Under the pieces are notes generated by a model. That model was given only the letters and a program-made list of their open reading frames with translations. It had not been told where the DNA came from and searched no databases. Source: Komarekiella atlantica HA4396-MV6 (GTDB taxonomy: Bacteria; Cyanobacteriota; Cyanobacteriia; Cyanobacteriales; Nostocaceae). From it: DNA of 64,000 nt. The stretch covers positions 1-64,000 of the forward strand of contig JAHHHK010000038.1 of assembly GCA_019359395.1 (NCBI GenBank), given 5' to 3'. The position numbers and the translations under genes were made by a program. Below, piece after piece: positions 36,833 to 47,910 of this stretch (positions are counted from its first letter, which is position 1; each line of letters starts with the position of its first letter).

Positions 36833-39800
36833 CTAAACAAGAACAGTGATTTGTTTCATCGGAATTTCGATCCAAAATTCTGTGCCTAACCCTGGCTGTG
36901 AATCACATTTAAAGACACCACCGTGTTTCTCAACGATAATCTGGTAACTAATTGACAACCCCAAACCAGTACCTTTTCCCACTGGCTTAGTAGTGAAAAA
37001 TGGGTCACAGATTCTTGTCCTAACAGTTTCGGGTATTCCTAAACCATTATCTGCAATGCGGATTATCACGCTCTTAACATTGCCTTCCAACTCTCCGATC
37101 GCAGTACGGATGATGATTTGACTATTGTGAGATTCTGATTTAGATTCTTTACTATCTTCTAAGGCATCGATCGCATTGCTCAAAACATTCATAAATACCT
37201 GATTAAGTGGCCCAGCATAGCACTCGACCAAGGGCAAGTCACCGTACTCTTTGACTAACTCAATAGCTGGACTTTCCGGTTTTGCTCTCAAGCGATGTTG
37301 CAAAATCAGCAAGGTGCTATCGATACCTTCATGAATATCAACTGGCTTCATTTCAGCCTGGTCAAGGCGCGAGAAATTCCGCAAACCCAAGACAATTTGA
37401 CGAATGCGCTCAACTCCAATCTTCATAGAAGATAAGGTTTTGGGTAAATCCTCTGTGGCAAATTCCAAGTCGATCTCGAAGGCGCGATCGCGAATTTCGG
37501 GGCTGGGGTTAGGGCAGTGCTGCTGATAAAGCTCTAGTATACCGAGTAAATCTTCTGCGTATTCACTAACGTGGTTGATGTTGCCATAAATGAAGTTCAC
37601 GGGGTTGTTAATTTCGTGAGCAACACCAGCGACCAGTTGACCTAGTGAAGACATTTTCTCACTCTGGATGAGTTGAGTTTGAGTTTGTTGTAAATCATGC
37701 AAAGCTTGAGCCAACTTTTCTGTCTGCTCTTTGGTCTGGTTAAGTAATTGGGTTTGTTGGAGTGCAACCCCAAGCTGATTAGCAATCTGAGCGATAAACT
37801 GAACTTCCGAAGCTTCCCAGTGACGGGGTGTAGAGTTTTGGTATGCTGCTAATAAGCCCCATAGCTGTTGCCCAATAAAAATTGGTGCGATCGCATACGC
37901 TTTGGTTTGAAATTGCTCTAAAATCTTAATGTGACACTCAGCATGACCAGCTTTATAAATGTCATCAACTGCAAAGGTTTGATTGTGACGATATCGTCCA
38001 CCTTGAGTTTCCTGTAAATAGCTATCTTTCCAATCGGTCTTGATATTAGAACTTACTAATTTGACCCAGCCATCACCTGCAAACTCAGCGATATATTCAC
38101 CACTCCAATCAGGGCCGAAGCGATAAACTGCAACTCGATCCGCTTGCAGCGATTTACAGACTTCTTGGGTAGTTGTCTGAAAAATTGCATTTAAATTAAG
38201 TGATTCCCGTATTTTAGCAACTACTTCAAATAAAACCCGCTGTTGTTCTGCTGCCTCATGCAAATCAGCTGCTTGCTGTTGTGTCTGAACTAGTAAGTCA
38301 GCTTGCTCTAGTGCTACACTTAACTGAGCTGCAATTTGGGTAGCAAATTGAATTTCTGAAGTTTGCCATTCGCGAGGCTGGTTACATTGTTGAATACACA
38401 ATAAACCCCAAAGCTCATTACTTTTAGCTAGTGGTAAAACTAAATTAGCTTGAACCTGTAGTTGCTCCAGCATTTGGATGTAACAAGGGTTTAGTCCAGA
38501 GTTATGGATATCAGCGATCGCCTGAATACGTCCCTGGCAATATAGGGCATCATACTTCTTCTTAAAACAGTTATCTTGAATTTTTAAGGTTAAAGCAGAA
38601 GTAAACTCTGGCAGAACATTTTCTGAAACAATTTCACCTGCATCAAATTTGGAATTAGGGTCAAAGCGATATACTACCACTCGATCAGCATTCAAAGAGC
38701 AACGCACTTCACGTACAGTTGCAGCAAAAACTGTCTCCAAGTCAAGAGATTGCCGAATCTTCGCAACTACTTCAAATAATGCTTGTTGCTGTTCTGCTGC
38801 TTGTCGCAAACCTAACGCCTGCTGTTGTGTTTGCGTGAGTAACTCAGCTTGCTGGAGTGCTACTCCTATTTGAGCAGCAATCTGACTCAGAAAATTAATC
38901 TCAATAGCTTTCCATTGACGGGGCCCAGAGTGTTGATAAGTTGCAAGCAAACCCCAAAGTTTTTGTCCAACAAAGATTGGAGCCAGCACAAAAGCGTGAA
39001 TTTGAAACTGCTCCAAATTGTCGATATGACAAGGATCAAATCCCATCTGATAAATGTTATCTACCGCAAATGTTTCATTGTTGCGGTAACGTCCTCCTTG
39101 GGTGTCTTGTAAGTAAGTGTCATTCCAAACTGTATTAATACCAAGTTTGTACTCATTTGACCAGTATGGACTAGCAGCCTCAAAATCACCGACAAATTCT
39201 CCACCCCAATCAGAAGTAAAGCGATATACAGAAACACGATCAGCTTTGATTAATTGACAAACTTCTTTAGTAGTTGTTTGAAAAATAGTATTAGTATCAA
39301 GAGACTCACGAATCTTGGCAATAACTCCAAACACAGCTTGTTGTTGTTCAGCTGTGCGTTGCAGTTCAAATGTGCGTCTTTTAACTTGTTTTTCTAAATT
39401 CTCATTGAAAGCTTGTACCTGTTGGTATAGTTCATACTGTTGAATTGCTGAAGCAAAATGTTTGCCCAGTTCTCTAGCTAGTTCAATCTCTTCATTCGTC
39501 CATTTGCCTGCTTGAGCTTTCTTAGATTCACGCCAAACTTCAAACGATTGACGAGGGTATAGTTGCCTTTGATCAAGGTCAAATTGACCGGCCCATAGGG
39601 TTTCTGTATCTATTTCGTTGCGAAAAATACTTAAATAGCCCAGCAATTGCTGACGATACTGGAGCGGAATCATCAACATGCTGCGAATTTTAGTTGGTTG
39701 AAAACTAGTTTGTAAACTTCGCAAACTGGGAGTTTGATATATGTCTGAAATTGCCCAAATGTCATATTTACCAGACTTGTAATGTTCTTGCCAGACGCTA

Positions 39801-40693
39801 TATTGCTCTATCAATGGATAAATATTTTGTTCTGACATCACAGGCTGTTGTCCAGAGATATAGAGCTTGGCGCAATTATTTCCTGGGATCAAGCATTCTG
39901 CTAAACTCTGAACGCTGCCATTTTGGAAATTCAAGACTTCATTTCTGATGCAAAGCCTACCACCAACACCATCAAAAGCAGCTACAGCGGCTTCTAGAGC
40001 TGGTTGTAATATAATTGTGGGTAGTGAATGCAATAGGGTAGCAATGCGGTTAATGATAGCTTCGCGTTCAGCTTTTTGGCGGGCTTGAGTCAGGAGGGTA
40101 CTTTGGGCGATCGCAACTGACAATTGATCAACTACCATTTGTACCGCTTCTAGTTCACATTCTGAAATCAAGCGAGTTTCGGAGTTATGAGATACTAGCA
40201 GCCCCCAAAGTTCATTTTGATAGAGAATAGGCGCTACTATAGTGGACTTTACCCCCATAGCTGTCAAATATTCAATATGGCAAGAATCTACAGGACGGTA
40301 ATGTATGTCCTCTAATATAGTTTCTCCATTTTCCAAGTCACGCAAGTGACTTTGACCAATCTCCCCAGTATCCACATTCACAACAGAACGTACCCGTGAT
40401 TTGATAAACAGTTCACGCGCGTGGAGGGGAATGTCATCAGCTGGAAAATTTAGCCCTAGCAGCGACGGTAATCGATTATTATAAATTGACTCAGCGATAA
40501 CCTGGCCACTACCGTCAGCATGAAACTTGTAAATCATCACTCGGTCAGTTCCAAGAAGCGATCGCACTTCCGCCGTTGTCACTGTAATAATCTCTTCCAG
40601 CTCTAAGGTTCGTCGGATACGGTTTGTAATGCGGTGTAGTAAACTTTCTTCATAACGACTTACTTGTAAGTCTTTTTCATCGTTTAATGTCAT
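36833..40693 (-). CDS. Five-GAF cyanobacteriochrome-type sensor histidine kinase
   Basis: A 1286-residue soluble kinase. Five GAF domains lie at about 22-200, 215-420, 455-615, 640-800 and 825-980. They are followed by a coiled coil, HisKA with H1026 (VAHEINN) and an ATPase domain with DNGLGIP and [11 protein letters not shown]1 is phytochrome-like ([12 protein letters not shown]) with C138-H139. GAF3 has WxD (W523, D525), QGGRYR and C555-H556; GAF5 has W888, D890, QGGRYR and C920-H921. This is the red/green cyanobacteriochrome pattern. GAF4 has C737-Tyr instead of Cys-His, and GAF2 has no such motif. Bilin binding is inferred from these motifs. Confidence 0.93.
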   Translation of the reverse strand: MTLNDEKDLQVSRYEESLLHRITNRIRRTLELEEIITVTTAEVRSLLGTDRVMIYKFHADGSGQVIAESIYNNRLPSLLGLNFPADDIPLHARELFIKSRVRSVVNVDTGEIGQSHLRDLENGETILEDIHYRPVDSCHIEYLTAMGVKSTIVAPILYQNELWGLLVSHNSETRLISECELEAVQMVVDQLSVAIAQSTLLTQARQKAEREAIINRIATLLHSLPTIILQPALEAAVAAFDGVGGRLCIRNEVLNFQNGSVQSLAECLIPGNNCAKLYISGQQPVMSEQNIYPLIEQYSVWQEHYKSGKYDIWAISDIYQTPSLRSLQTSFQPTKIRSMLMIPLQYRQQLLGYLSIFRNEIDTETLWAGQFDLDQRQLYPRQSFEVWRESKKAQAGKWTNEEIELARELGKHFASAIQQYELYQQVQAFNENLEKQVKRRTFELQRTAEQQQAVFGVIAKIRESLDTNTIFQTTTKEVCQLIKADRVSVYRFTSDWGGEFVGDFEAASPYWSNEYKLGINTVWNDTYLQDTQGGRYRNNETFAVDNIYQMGFDPCHIDNLEQFQIHAFVLAPIFVGQKLWGLLATYQHSGPRQWKAIEINFLSQIAAQIGVALQQAELLTQTQQQALGLRQAAEQQQALFEVVAKIRQSLDLETVFAATVREVRCSLNADRVVVYRFDPNSKFDAGEIVSENVLPEFTSALTLKIQDNCFKKKYDALYCQGRIQAIADIHNSGLNPCYIQMLEQLQVQANLVLPLAKSNELWGLLCIQQCNQPREWQTSEIQFATQIAAQLSVALEQADLLVQTQQQAADLHEAAEQQRVLFEVVAKIRESLNLNAIFQTTTQEVCKSLQADRVAVYRFGPDWSGEYIAEFAGDGWVKLVSSNIKTDWKDSYLQETQGGRYRHNQTFAVDDIYKAGHAECHIKILEQFQTKAYAIAPIFIGQQLWGLLAAYQNSTPRHWEASEVQFIAQIANQLGVALQQTQLLNQTKEQTEKLAQALHDLQQTQTQLIQSEKMSSLGQLVAGVAHEINNPVNFIYGNINHVSEYAEDLLGILELYQQHCPNPSPEIRDRAFEIDLEFATEDLPKTLSSMKIGVERIRQIVLGLRNFSRLDQAEMKPVDIHEGIDSTLLILQHRLRAKPESPAIELVKEYGDLPLVECYAGPLNQVFMNVLSNAIDALEDSKESKSESHNSQIIIRTAIGELEGNVKSVIIRIADNGLGIPETVRTRICDPFFTTKPVGKGTGLGLSISYQIIVEKHGGVFKCDSQPGLGTEFWIEIPMKQITVLV

Positions 40694-41501
40694 TGTTTAT
40701 AGTAAAATAAATTAACAATTTGTCAATAGACATAATCAAATCTAAAGACATTTTTAAATTTAATTAATCAACTTGTCTTCAGTAAAACTACTGGCAAGAC
40801 ACTATCAGTTAATTTATTTACTCAAAATTCATAAAAAGAGTAAGTTTATTAGTGAATTACATAGGTTTATAGCACATTAAATTTATTATTCATCTCAAAG
40901 TTATGCATTGATATTGATTGATTTTAAATAATATATTTACTGCATTGATACGTACAGTATTACTAAATAATTGCTAGAAAAACAAGATAAATTTGAGCAA
41001 GCAATTTTAAAAATTATATAATATATACTCTAGGTCATCAGTAGACTTCTTGCAAAAATCGGAAGAATATCAAAATAAACCACAAATAAATATCGGTGTT
41101 CATCTGTCTTGAAAAGTTGAGCCACTGCGTTGGACAGGTTTCCCGGCTTGTAGCAAGTGGCGTTCCTAGGTTGGGAAACCTCCGCTCAGACTTCTCTCCG
41201 CTTACAGAACTTTTCGCTGTGGTTCGATTTAACAAATTTAGACTTATGAAGAGACTTCATGAGTGATGTGAGCGCAAAGCGCACGCTACGCGAACATAAG
41301 GAACAATGAAAATTATGTTGTAACGATTTGCATTGTTTGAGCGTCTATTTTTACGGCAGGTCTAGGGTTAAAAATACACAAGAAGAATCATTGAAAGCAA
41401 AGAGTACAGACATAATATTCTTTACGTCTGTACAAGCTAAAATAAAAACTTTTTGCTTTTTAGTGTTGGCTTTTTGTCTAGATCTTACCGTTCCAGCAAA
41501 A
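40694..41501. other. Long AT-rich spacer with a palindromic repeat
   Basis: The 5' region of the large kinase. It is very AT-rich up to about 41040. An inverted repeat GGTTTCCC (41137-41144) with GGGAAACC (41173-41180) sits in a Nostoc-type repeat block (about 41115-41300). No gene was seen on either strand. Confidence 0.5.
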
Positions 41502-42689
41502 TTAAACTCTTACATTGTCGCTAAAACGAATTTTCAGATAGTCTTCTTCCATCTTTGCTCCTGATGGTTGGAGTGCTGCTAAGGCTTGCGGTAATACTAA
41601 GTTACGCCGATGATTGCCAATAGTAATGTTTAATTCATCTCCAGTTTTATTCAGTTGAATTTGGTCTTTAGGAATACCAGGTAAATAAAGTTCCAAACTG
41701 TATTGGTTTTGCTCTTGCACAACTCTAATAGTCGTTTCTTTGTAATAAACCTGAGTTGGATCTTCATCCTTATACAGAGTTTCCTTTAACCGTTCTAATG
41801 CTGGCAATCCACACAATTCCTCAGAGAATAGCGGAACTTCCTTTACAGGCAAAGGGTGAAAATTGTCATGGATTTCCTGACGGTATTGCTGTTGATTCTC
41901 TTTCCAACGTTGGAAAAAGGGGTCTTGTACTTCGCTAGGAATGATGCGATTAGCTACTACTAAATCTGTAGCAACATTGTACAAGCTTAGATAGGCATGA
42001 GCGCGGAGAGACTCTTTAATCACCATCTTTTCTGGATTAGTGATAAGACGCACTGAAGTTTGAGTATTGTCTGTTAATACTTTTTCCAGAGCTTCAATTT
42101 GTTCATAAAACTCGTAAGGTGCATCCATCACCTCTTTGTCTGGGAGGGAAAAACCAGCGATTGGTCTAAAAAGAGGTTCGACTAGAGGTCTAAGTGCTAC
42201 CGAAATGTTTTGAAATGGTTTGTAAAAACGACGCATATACCAGCCACCGATTTCTGGTAAACTCAGTAGTCGCAATGCTGTACCAGTAGGGGCTGAGTCA
42301 ATAATTAAGACATCAAACTCGCCTTCATCATAATGACGTTTCATCCTTACCAAGCCAAAAATTTCATCCATGCCTGGTAAAATTGCCAATTCTTCTGCCT
42401 GCACCCCTTCTAAACCCCTTGCCTGTAAAACTTGGGTAATATAACGCTTCACAGAACCCCAGTTTCCCTCTAGTTCTAGCAACGCATCCAATTCCGCACC
42501 CCATAAATTTGGGCGAATCTCTCGCGGCGCATGGCCCAAATCCAGGTCGAAACTGTCTGCCAAAGAATGAGCGGGGTCTGTACTCAAAACGAGTGTGCGA
42601 TAGCCTAGTTCCGCGCAACGGAGTCCAGTTGCAGCAGCAACAGAGGTTTTACCCACGCCGCCTTTGCCAGTCATCAAAATTACACGCAT
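41502..42689 (-). CDS. ArsA/GET3-type ATPase with C-terminal HSP20-like domain
   Basis: A 395-residue P-loop ATPase. Walker A is GKGGVGKTS (8-16), with [15 protein letters not shown] and [17 protein letters not shown]. The last 80 residues (about 310-395) form an HSP20-like domain: [16 protein letters not shown] and the strand EDYLKIRF. This fused form is known in cyanobacteria and plants and is more like the tail-anchor-targeting GET3 branch than arsenite pumps. It is unlinked to the arsenic operon at 12-15 kb, so no arsenic role is claimed. Confidence 0.88.
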   Translation of the reverse strand: MRVILMTGKGGVGKTSVAAATGLRCAELGYRTLVLSTDPAHSLADSFDLDLGHAPREIRPNLWGAELDALLELEGNWGSVKRYITQVLQARGLEGVQAEELAILPGMDEIFGLVRMKRHYDEGEFDVLIIDSAPTGTALRLLSLPEIGGWYMRRFYKPFQNISVALRPLVEPLFRPIAGFSLPDKEVMDAPYEFYEQIEALEKVLTDNTQTSVRLITNPEKMVIKESLRAHAYLSLYNVATDLVVANRIIPSEVQDPFFQRWKENQQQYRQEIHDNFHPLPVKEVPLFSEELCGLPALERLKETLYKDEDPTQVYYKETTIRVVQEQNQYSLELYLPGIPKDQIQLNKTGDELNITIGNHRRNLVLPQALAALQPSGAKMEEDYLKIRFSDNVRV

Positions 42690-42733
42690 GGATGATTCTA
42701 TCCTGACTGAGAATTTTTTACATTTATTTACAA

Positions 42734-43123
42734 TTATCGACTATTTAAGGAAAAGAAATGCTGTTTTACCACGTCGAAGCGCGAACAATTCCAATAATCA
42801 ATATGAGAAATAATCAAACCAGCAGAATTAAGACTTAATTCACTCCAGCCAGGGATAGAAATTCGTGGTTTCCAAGGGAGGGGGGTATTCCAGCTCAGTG
42901 TCCAATCAGTTTTAATTGTGTCTCCATCTCTTTTAATATCGTGTAAGTCCATTTTGGGATTTAAAAAAAAAGTCTCAATGAATTTAATCATCCATTTGTA
43001 ACGTTTAACACCATGAAATTTATTCAATGGGTCTTGGAAATAAACGTCTTGAGCGTAAATACTGTAAGTTTGATTAACTGGAAATCTTTGATAGTCTTCT
43101 TTGAGGATTTCAATGATATCCAT
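42734..43123 (-). CDS. DUF2358 protein (NTF2-like)
   Basis: A 129-residue conserved cyanobacterial and plastid protein. The [29 protein letters not shown] region, quoted here as [17 protein letters not shown], and the tryptophan-rich [13 protein letters not shown] match DUF2358. The fold is predicted NTF2-like. Function is unknown. It follows the ArsA-type gene by 44 bases in map position, on the same strand. Confidence 0.8.
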   Translation of the reverse strand: MDIIEILKEDYQRFPVNQTYSIYAQDVYFQDPLNKFHGVKRYKWMIKFIETFFLNPKMDLHDIKRDGDTIKTDWTLSWNTPLPWKPRISIPGWSELSLNSAGLIISHIDYWNCSRFDVVKQHFFSLNSR

Positions 43124-43198
43124 AATGAATAACTTATTTTCAAATTGATGTAAATTCTGTAATCAGAGTAGGATATAAATTCCTATTATGAATTAAAA

Positions 43199-43762
43199 TC
43201 AACCCTCATTCCATAAGCGTTCTAACTGACGCCGCCAAGCACCTAACACTTCTGCTTGCGCCTCTGGGGTTTGCTCTATTTCACCCAGTAAACCTTCTGC
43301 GTAAAAGCGTTCTAGGTTTTGCATAGTAGCTTGAAGAGATTGCCCTTGCTGTTTTGCTGCCTGAATAATTTGCCGAATGCGGCTTTCAACTAGTTGATTA
43401 AAGACGTTATTTAATCCAGTCTGATGCAAAGATACAAGTCTGTTAATTGCATTGAATAAATCTGCACCTCCCAAAGTTTCACTGTTGTGATGAAATACTC
43501 CCCAAATTACCCCTTCATACAAAGCGTAGCGTACTTCCTGAGTATCATCAAAGTTAGCTTCTAGTAACTGTCCTAAAAAAGGTTGGGCTTCTTGTGCGGG
43601 TACAATAGGTAGTAAAACTCGCAGCCAAGTATTATCTTCGGAAAGCAGTACCAACAGCCGAAAATTAGGAGTGTCTACTTGCCATGAGCCTGGTGCGATC
43701 GCAGCAATAGTTTCTGTGCTAAATAATTCTGTTAAGGTAGCCGCAATTTCTTCGTGTGTCAT
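43199..43762 (-). CDS. Conserved cyanobacterial protein, YbjN/chaperone-like fold
   Basis: A 187-residue soluble protein (TNFRLLVLLSEDNTWLRVLLPIV segment, quoted here as LLVLLSEDNTWLRVLLPIV; EVRYALYEGVIWGVFHH; a helical C-terminal third with QTPEAQAEVLGAWRRQLERL). The N-terminal half looks like the YbjN/secretion-chaperone fold. The function is unknown. It lies on the minus strand between DUF2358 and a lipoprotein gene. Confidence 0.7.
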   Translation of the reverse strand: MTHEEIAATLTELFSTETIAAIAPGSWQVDTPNFRLLVLLSEDNTWLRVLLPIVPAQEAQPFLGQLLEANFDDTQEVRYALYEGVIWGVFHHNSETLGGADLFNAINRLVSLHQTGLNNVFNQLVESRIRQIIQAAKQQGQSLQATMQNLERFYAEGLLGEIEQTPEAQAEVLGAWRRQLERLWNEG

Positions 43763-43860
43763 AGTTTTTTCTTAGCTCTAGCCTCTAGCTGACTGCTCTG
43801 AGGTTCATAGGGTGCATCAGTTTATCCATTGACATCTAAAACGTGATTGCACTTAATCCT

Positions 43861-44793
43861 TCAATTATTGGGTTTTTTATAAATCAAAAAAACTGAGCCA
43901 ATTGGCCCAGAGTTTTCTACATATATTTTCTGATTGTAATACAATCCTGGAGACATACCTCCATCAAACAATATCCCTTCTTGAATTTTACCTAAACAGT
44001 TATTGCGGGCAATTCCTTCCAAGACTTCATCAAACATATCTGGTAGTAATTCTTGATTAACTTGAGATATTTCAATAGGTGAATTCGCTTTTGCGTCATT
44101 TACCAACAGAATTACATACCCTTGGTTGGTGATAGCTGCCATAGAACGATTAGTCGCATTTTTACAAGCAAATTCTCCTAAATCTTGACAAATATCTTTA
44201 AACTTACCTTGACGGTAGAATCTGCCATTACCTCCCACCAAATTGTAATTAAGAATATGATTTTTTCTTCTGCCAGCCTGGATGGTAGCTTGTCGCTGCT
44301 TTGGTACACCTCCTGATATACCAAAGGAAGAACGCTTATTTTTAAAAGCTCCCGAATACTCAATGCCGCGAGAAATATTTAAACCTTGTGGCCGATCATC
44401 AGTACCTATATAGTCAGCATTAATTGCAGCAATGGGTAGTTGTCTGTTTAATTTCGCATTCCCATCAGCGATGAGTTCGCGAAATTGTTTTGGTATATAC
44501 TCTTGACGCAGTTTTTCCCTGGAATCCTTAGTATATATCTGATGAGAGAGACCAACATTAACTTTAAAATCTAATTTATCTGATTTGGGATTAAAAATAA
44601 TTACATGGTTGATGCCTCTTTCAGATTTTTCACCGCGGTTATTGGTTTTGAAAAATTCAATACTGAATTTGCTATTACCAAGACAAGTTTTAGATGCTTT
44701 GGGTATTGAATTGGCTGCAATTTCTGTACAACCTGAGAATAAGCTTGCTGCAATGATCGAGATAAATAACAAAATTAATTTTTTTGTACGCAT
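43861..44793 (-). CDS. Phosphodiester glycosidase-family lipoprotein (NAGPA-like)
   Basis: A 310-residue exported protein. The lipobox is LFSGC with C22. The mature part contains IAAINADYIGTDD and a C-terminal GILFDGGMSPGLYYN segment, with the Asp-Gly-Gly motif typical of NAGPA-type phosphodiester glycosidases (PF09992). Such enzymes remove capping sugars, often in envelopes. The substrate is unknown. Confidence 0.82.
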   Translation of the reverse strand: MRTKKLILLFISIIAASLFSGCTEIAANSIPKASKTCLGNSKFSIEFFKTNNRGEKSERGINHVIIFNPKSDKLDFKVNVGLSHQIYTKDSREKLRQEYIPKQFRELIADGNAKLNRQLPIAAINADYIGTDDRPQGLNISRGIEYSGAFKNKRSSFGISGGVPKQRQATIQAGRRKNHILNYNLVGGNGRFYRQGKFKDICQDLGEFACKNATNRSMAAITNQGYVILLVNDAKANSPIEISQVNQELLPDMFDEVLEGIARNNCLGKIQEGILFDGGMSPGLYYNQKIYVENSGPIGSVFLIYKKPNN

Positions 44794-44871
44794 GTAATGT
44801 AAAAACCCGCTATGGGATTACTATAGCGGGGAAAGTTTAAAATTTCAGCTTGGGCTTCATCTAATAACTAA

Positions 44872-46131
44872 TTAAGGGAGCCATTCTAGAACAGCTTCTT
44901 CTTTGGTGTTGGTATTCCGGGATGGTGTCTCACGATTAAACTTCATGTGAATTGATCGGGTTTGTTCACCATCAGCAGCTACAGCCAAAATTGGATAGTC
45001 AATTAAACCGTCCTGGAAGGACATCTGGAAGCGGAATGTACCATCTGGATTCAGCTTAATTGGACGACCACCAATCGTTACAGTAGCATCGGGTTCAGTT
45101 GCACCATAGACAATCAGTTCAGCATCGGCAATTAGCCAGAACTGGCGTGGACGTACTGGCACAGCAGAAGCCGAGAAGCCTATACCCGACATTCCTACGC
45201 CAGACATAGTCAAACCAGACACGGTAGGAACTGCCCACATACCCACACCAGATGGGAAAACGTAGGAACTGATAGCTTGTTCAGGACGCGCGGAACCTGG
45301 TACTTGTTGCATGGAACCGAAGATAGAACCAGCAACTCGTTGTGCTTCGGCGGACTCAGCCAAGCCAAAGATTTGGTCGTAGATAGGGTTGCCGTTAGTA
45401 TTTACATTACCATTGGCACTTGTTGCCGCGATCTTCTTGGCAGGGGGAACTAGTTCGTACTGAGTCTGTCCACGCAAATCTTCTTCAAAATTCACAGTAA
45501 TAAAGACATCCTCAATCCAATCGGAAGGATAGACGGGAGGAATGTGTACTTTTGTAGAACGGGCTAATACTAACCAGCGACCATCGGCAGCACGGTAGCC
45601 GACATCGATTACATAATCGCGATCGCTCACTGGAATTGGTAAATACCATTCTCTTGCTAGTTCATCAGCAGGATATTCTTGAATGCTGTGAGGGCTTTGG
45701 TACTCGATATCGATGTCGGTGACATCATAAATCCGTAGTGCTAGTTGTTGTCCTCCTTGGCGGCGTAGCTCCTCTTTATGTTCATTAGGAACATCCCAGT
45801 ACGTATAAGCCCACTGGGGATCTCGTGGTAAAAGTACAATACGGCTATCACCGTAACCTGCTGGCAGATCCGCAATTCCTTCGTCAACATCAGCGAGGGA
45901 GCCACCAGTACGATCTTCTTGACCTAATTCAAATTTTGCTGCTTCCACGGTTTCCTGTGCCTCCAGTGAGCGAGATGGGATAAGCGAAGTTTTGCTGCGC
46001 TGGACTTCTTGAATTGATGCCAGCAGTTGTGATTTCCGCATTCGGCTATAGCGAGAGATGCTATATTCGCTGGCAACTCTACGTAGTTGCCGTAATGTCA
46101 TTTCTTCTAACGGTGGGCGTTCTTTTGCCAT
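44872..46131 (-). CDS. DUF4912 protein with SAP/Rho-N-like domain
   Basis: A 419-residue protein. The N-terminus (EMTLRQLRRVASEYSISRY, then RMRKSQLLASI) looks like a small helical SAP/Rho-N domain. The middle (RIVLLPRDPQWAYTYWDVP and WLVLARSTKVHIPPVYPSDW) is the DUF4912 domain. The C-terminal half contains LWLIADAELIVYGATEPDATVTIGG, quoted here as IADAELIVYGATEPD. Function is unknown. A 22-base direct repeat lies 312-386 bases upstream of its start. Confidence 0.82.
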   Translation of the reverse strand: MAKERPPLEEMTLRQLRRVASEYSISRYSRMRKSQLLASIQEVQRSKTSLIPSRSLEAQETVEAAKFELGQEDRTGGSLADVDEGIADLPAGYGDSRIVLLPRDPQWAYTYWDVPNEHKEELRRQGGQQLALRIYDVTDIDIEYQSPHSIQEYPADELAREWYLPIPVSDRDYVIDVGYRAADGRWLVLARSTKVHIPPVYPSDWIEDVFITVNFEEDLRGQTQYELVPPAKKIAATSANGNVNTNGNPIYDQIFGLAESAEAQRVAGSIFGSMQQVPGSARPEQAISSYVFPSGVGMWAVPTVSGLTMSGVGMSGIGFSASAVPVRPRQFWLIADAELIVYGATEPDATVTIGGRPIKLNPDGTFRFQMSFQDGLIDYPILAVAADGEQTRSIHMKFNRETPSRNTNTKEEAVLEWLP

Positions 46132-46702
46132 TTGTTTGGCCTCCAGTAGTTTAAGCGGTAAATGATTTCCCCTGGTTAAAGAATGCTGTATAAAATGTCA
46201 TCCACTCCAGATGAATTTCTTATTCCTGACTCCTGGTTTTGCCCAGTTTTTAAGTTTTTTAGTCTGTTTTTAAATTGAGAGTGACTCACTTTCAATTCTT
46301 ATTTATGCCATAGTCAGCATTTCTTTGGGATCGGAGGAGTTGTTTCGATAAGTATATATAACCAGTAACCTTCTGTAGGGATCAAGGGGTCTCAAGACGT
46401 TTTTTTGCTTGTTTCACGAATTTATCAGTTCTTTCGGGATCAAAATGTCATGTTTTCATAACATTTAAGTCATGAGCACTGTTCACTCGTCAGACAAATG
46501 TCATGTTTTCATAACATGGCTGAGAGTTTCTAGACATGGGGAAGAATTACCAATGTCCGATAATGGCAGTTGTGAGGCATAGCGATCGCAATTAGCTTAG
46601 TAAGTTTCTATTGCTGTATTGATGTTTGTCTACAGAAAGTCGGAAGGTCGGTTGCCAAACATCAGAACTTTCTGAGACAGTGGTTAGATTTTTGTAAAAG
46701 GT
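46132..46702. promoter_or_regulatory. Upstream region with a 22-bp direct repeat
   Basis: Two identical 22-base copies, beginning AAATGTCATG and ending CATAACAT, lie at 46443-46464 and 46496-46517. Each is nearly palindromic and they are 53 bases apart. They sit upstream of the DUF4912 gene and past the end of the lipoprotein gene. They resemble paired operator sites. The binding protein is unknown. Confidence 0.5.
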
Positions 46703-47416
46703 TTATTTAAGAAAATACGATTCAATTTCTTGTTCTATTTGATTACTGATAATCTCAGTCCCCATACCAGGTTGATCTAGGTTAACTCTAATAAAATTTA
46801 TCTTGTCTGCCTCTGTAAATTTTTTATTGTTATCAGAATCTTTGAGAATTTTAAGAAAAATTGCGTTTTGGCTGGGAATAACAACCCAATTGATAATTTG
46901 GGTGTTATTTGGAGTAATTTGCTGGAGATTCTTACCTGATAAATCAGAAAGATAGCCAATAACGGCATCTTCATTATTTAGTTTGTTATCCGCGTTTGTA
47001 TCTTGGTCAAGGATTTTATATAACCAAAATCTAGTAGGTGGTCTGCCTGTTGTTTTTACTTCCAATAAATCGAAGGAAGTTATGATTGCTTTTTTATTTA
47101 ATAGAAGATGAGTTTCGGCATTTTGTTTATGATAAAATATAATATTATAAAAATTGCTATTTCTTCCAGAGTAGCCTGAAGAATTTAAATAATTATCCCT
47201 TTCTTTATTTATATCTTTTCGACTAACTGGGATCATCAAATAATCTGACTGTTCTTTAATAATTAATTCACCATAGACAATATTTGGTTGCGATTTAGAT
47301 TTTTCAGTGGTCTTTACTTGCTCTGTTTTTCTGCTAACAGTTGGTTTGCAGGCAAAAGAAAGACTAGCTATGATAATAACTGTAGTAATTTTCTTGAAAA
47401 AGCTACAAATTTTCAT
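46703..47416 (-). CDS. Lipoprotein of unknown function with EF-hand-like loops
   Basis: A 237-residue protein with a signal sequence and lipobox SFAC (C23). Two acidic loops are reminiscent of calcium-binding sites (DQDTNADNKLNNED and DSDNNKKFTEAD). No known domain was recognised. Membrane anchored, periplasm facing. Confidence 0.7.
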   Translation of the reverse strand: MKICSFFKKITTVIIIASLSFACKPTVSRKTEQVKTTEKSKSQPNIVYGELIIKEQSDYLMIPVSRKDINKERDNYLNSSGYSGRNSNFYNIIFYHKQNAETHLLLNKKAIITSFDLLEVKTTGRPPTRFWLYKILDQDTNADNKLNNEDAVIGYLSDLSGKNLQQITPNNTQIINWVVIPSQNAIFLKILKDSDNNKKFTEADKINFIRVNLDQPGMGTEIISNQIEQEIESYFLK

Positions 47417-47910
47417 TAAACTCTCCCACCAGGAAATGTTGCTGTCCTATTGTATTCCCTGCTGGAAAATTACCCGCGAATAAATAATTTTATTCGTTTA
47501 ATAATAAAAAACACCCTAAAAATCCAAAAACCTAGTCAGGATTGACCAGGTTTTCTCGGATTTAGGATTTTCAAGTGATTAAACTTTCTAAGCAATCGAG
47601 AGTTAACAACTAAGGTGGACATAAAACTAACAAATCTAGCATTCTTGCGTTTTTCCGCTTTGGGATTTGGCTTTGCCTTTTAAATCAGGCTTTTTGCCAC
47701 TTACATATTATTGATATGCTGAGATTTGCTTGGGTTGCTGACGGGAGACACCAGGTCATTTACCCATTTAGTTTGGTTTTTCCTTATTTGGTGTCCTACT
47801 ATTTAAGTTATCACTTAGTTGGTGAGTTGCAACCCTTAGTTTACTAAAGTTGACGTTTTGTTGGATTTTGCAATATGGATGTCTGATAGTGGGCAAAACA
47901 ACAAGTCAAT
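47417..47910. other. Intergenic region with a hairpin
   Basis: A hairpin AAAACCTAGTCAGG/GACCAGGTTTT (about 47526-47554) precedes AT-rich sequence. It could terminate the aldo/keto reductase transcript, but it is about 360 bases past that stop. No gene was seen. Confidence 0.4.

Noticed and set aside
41038-41235. A 65-residue open frame upstream of the large kinase
   Set aside because: It lies in a dispersed repeat block and shows no protein features.
41502-42689. Membership of the ArsA-like ATPase in the arsenic operon
   Set aside because: It is 26 kb away on the same strand, and its HSP20-like fusion belongs to the GET3-like branch.
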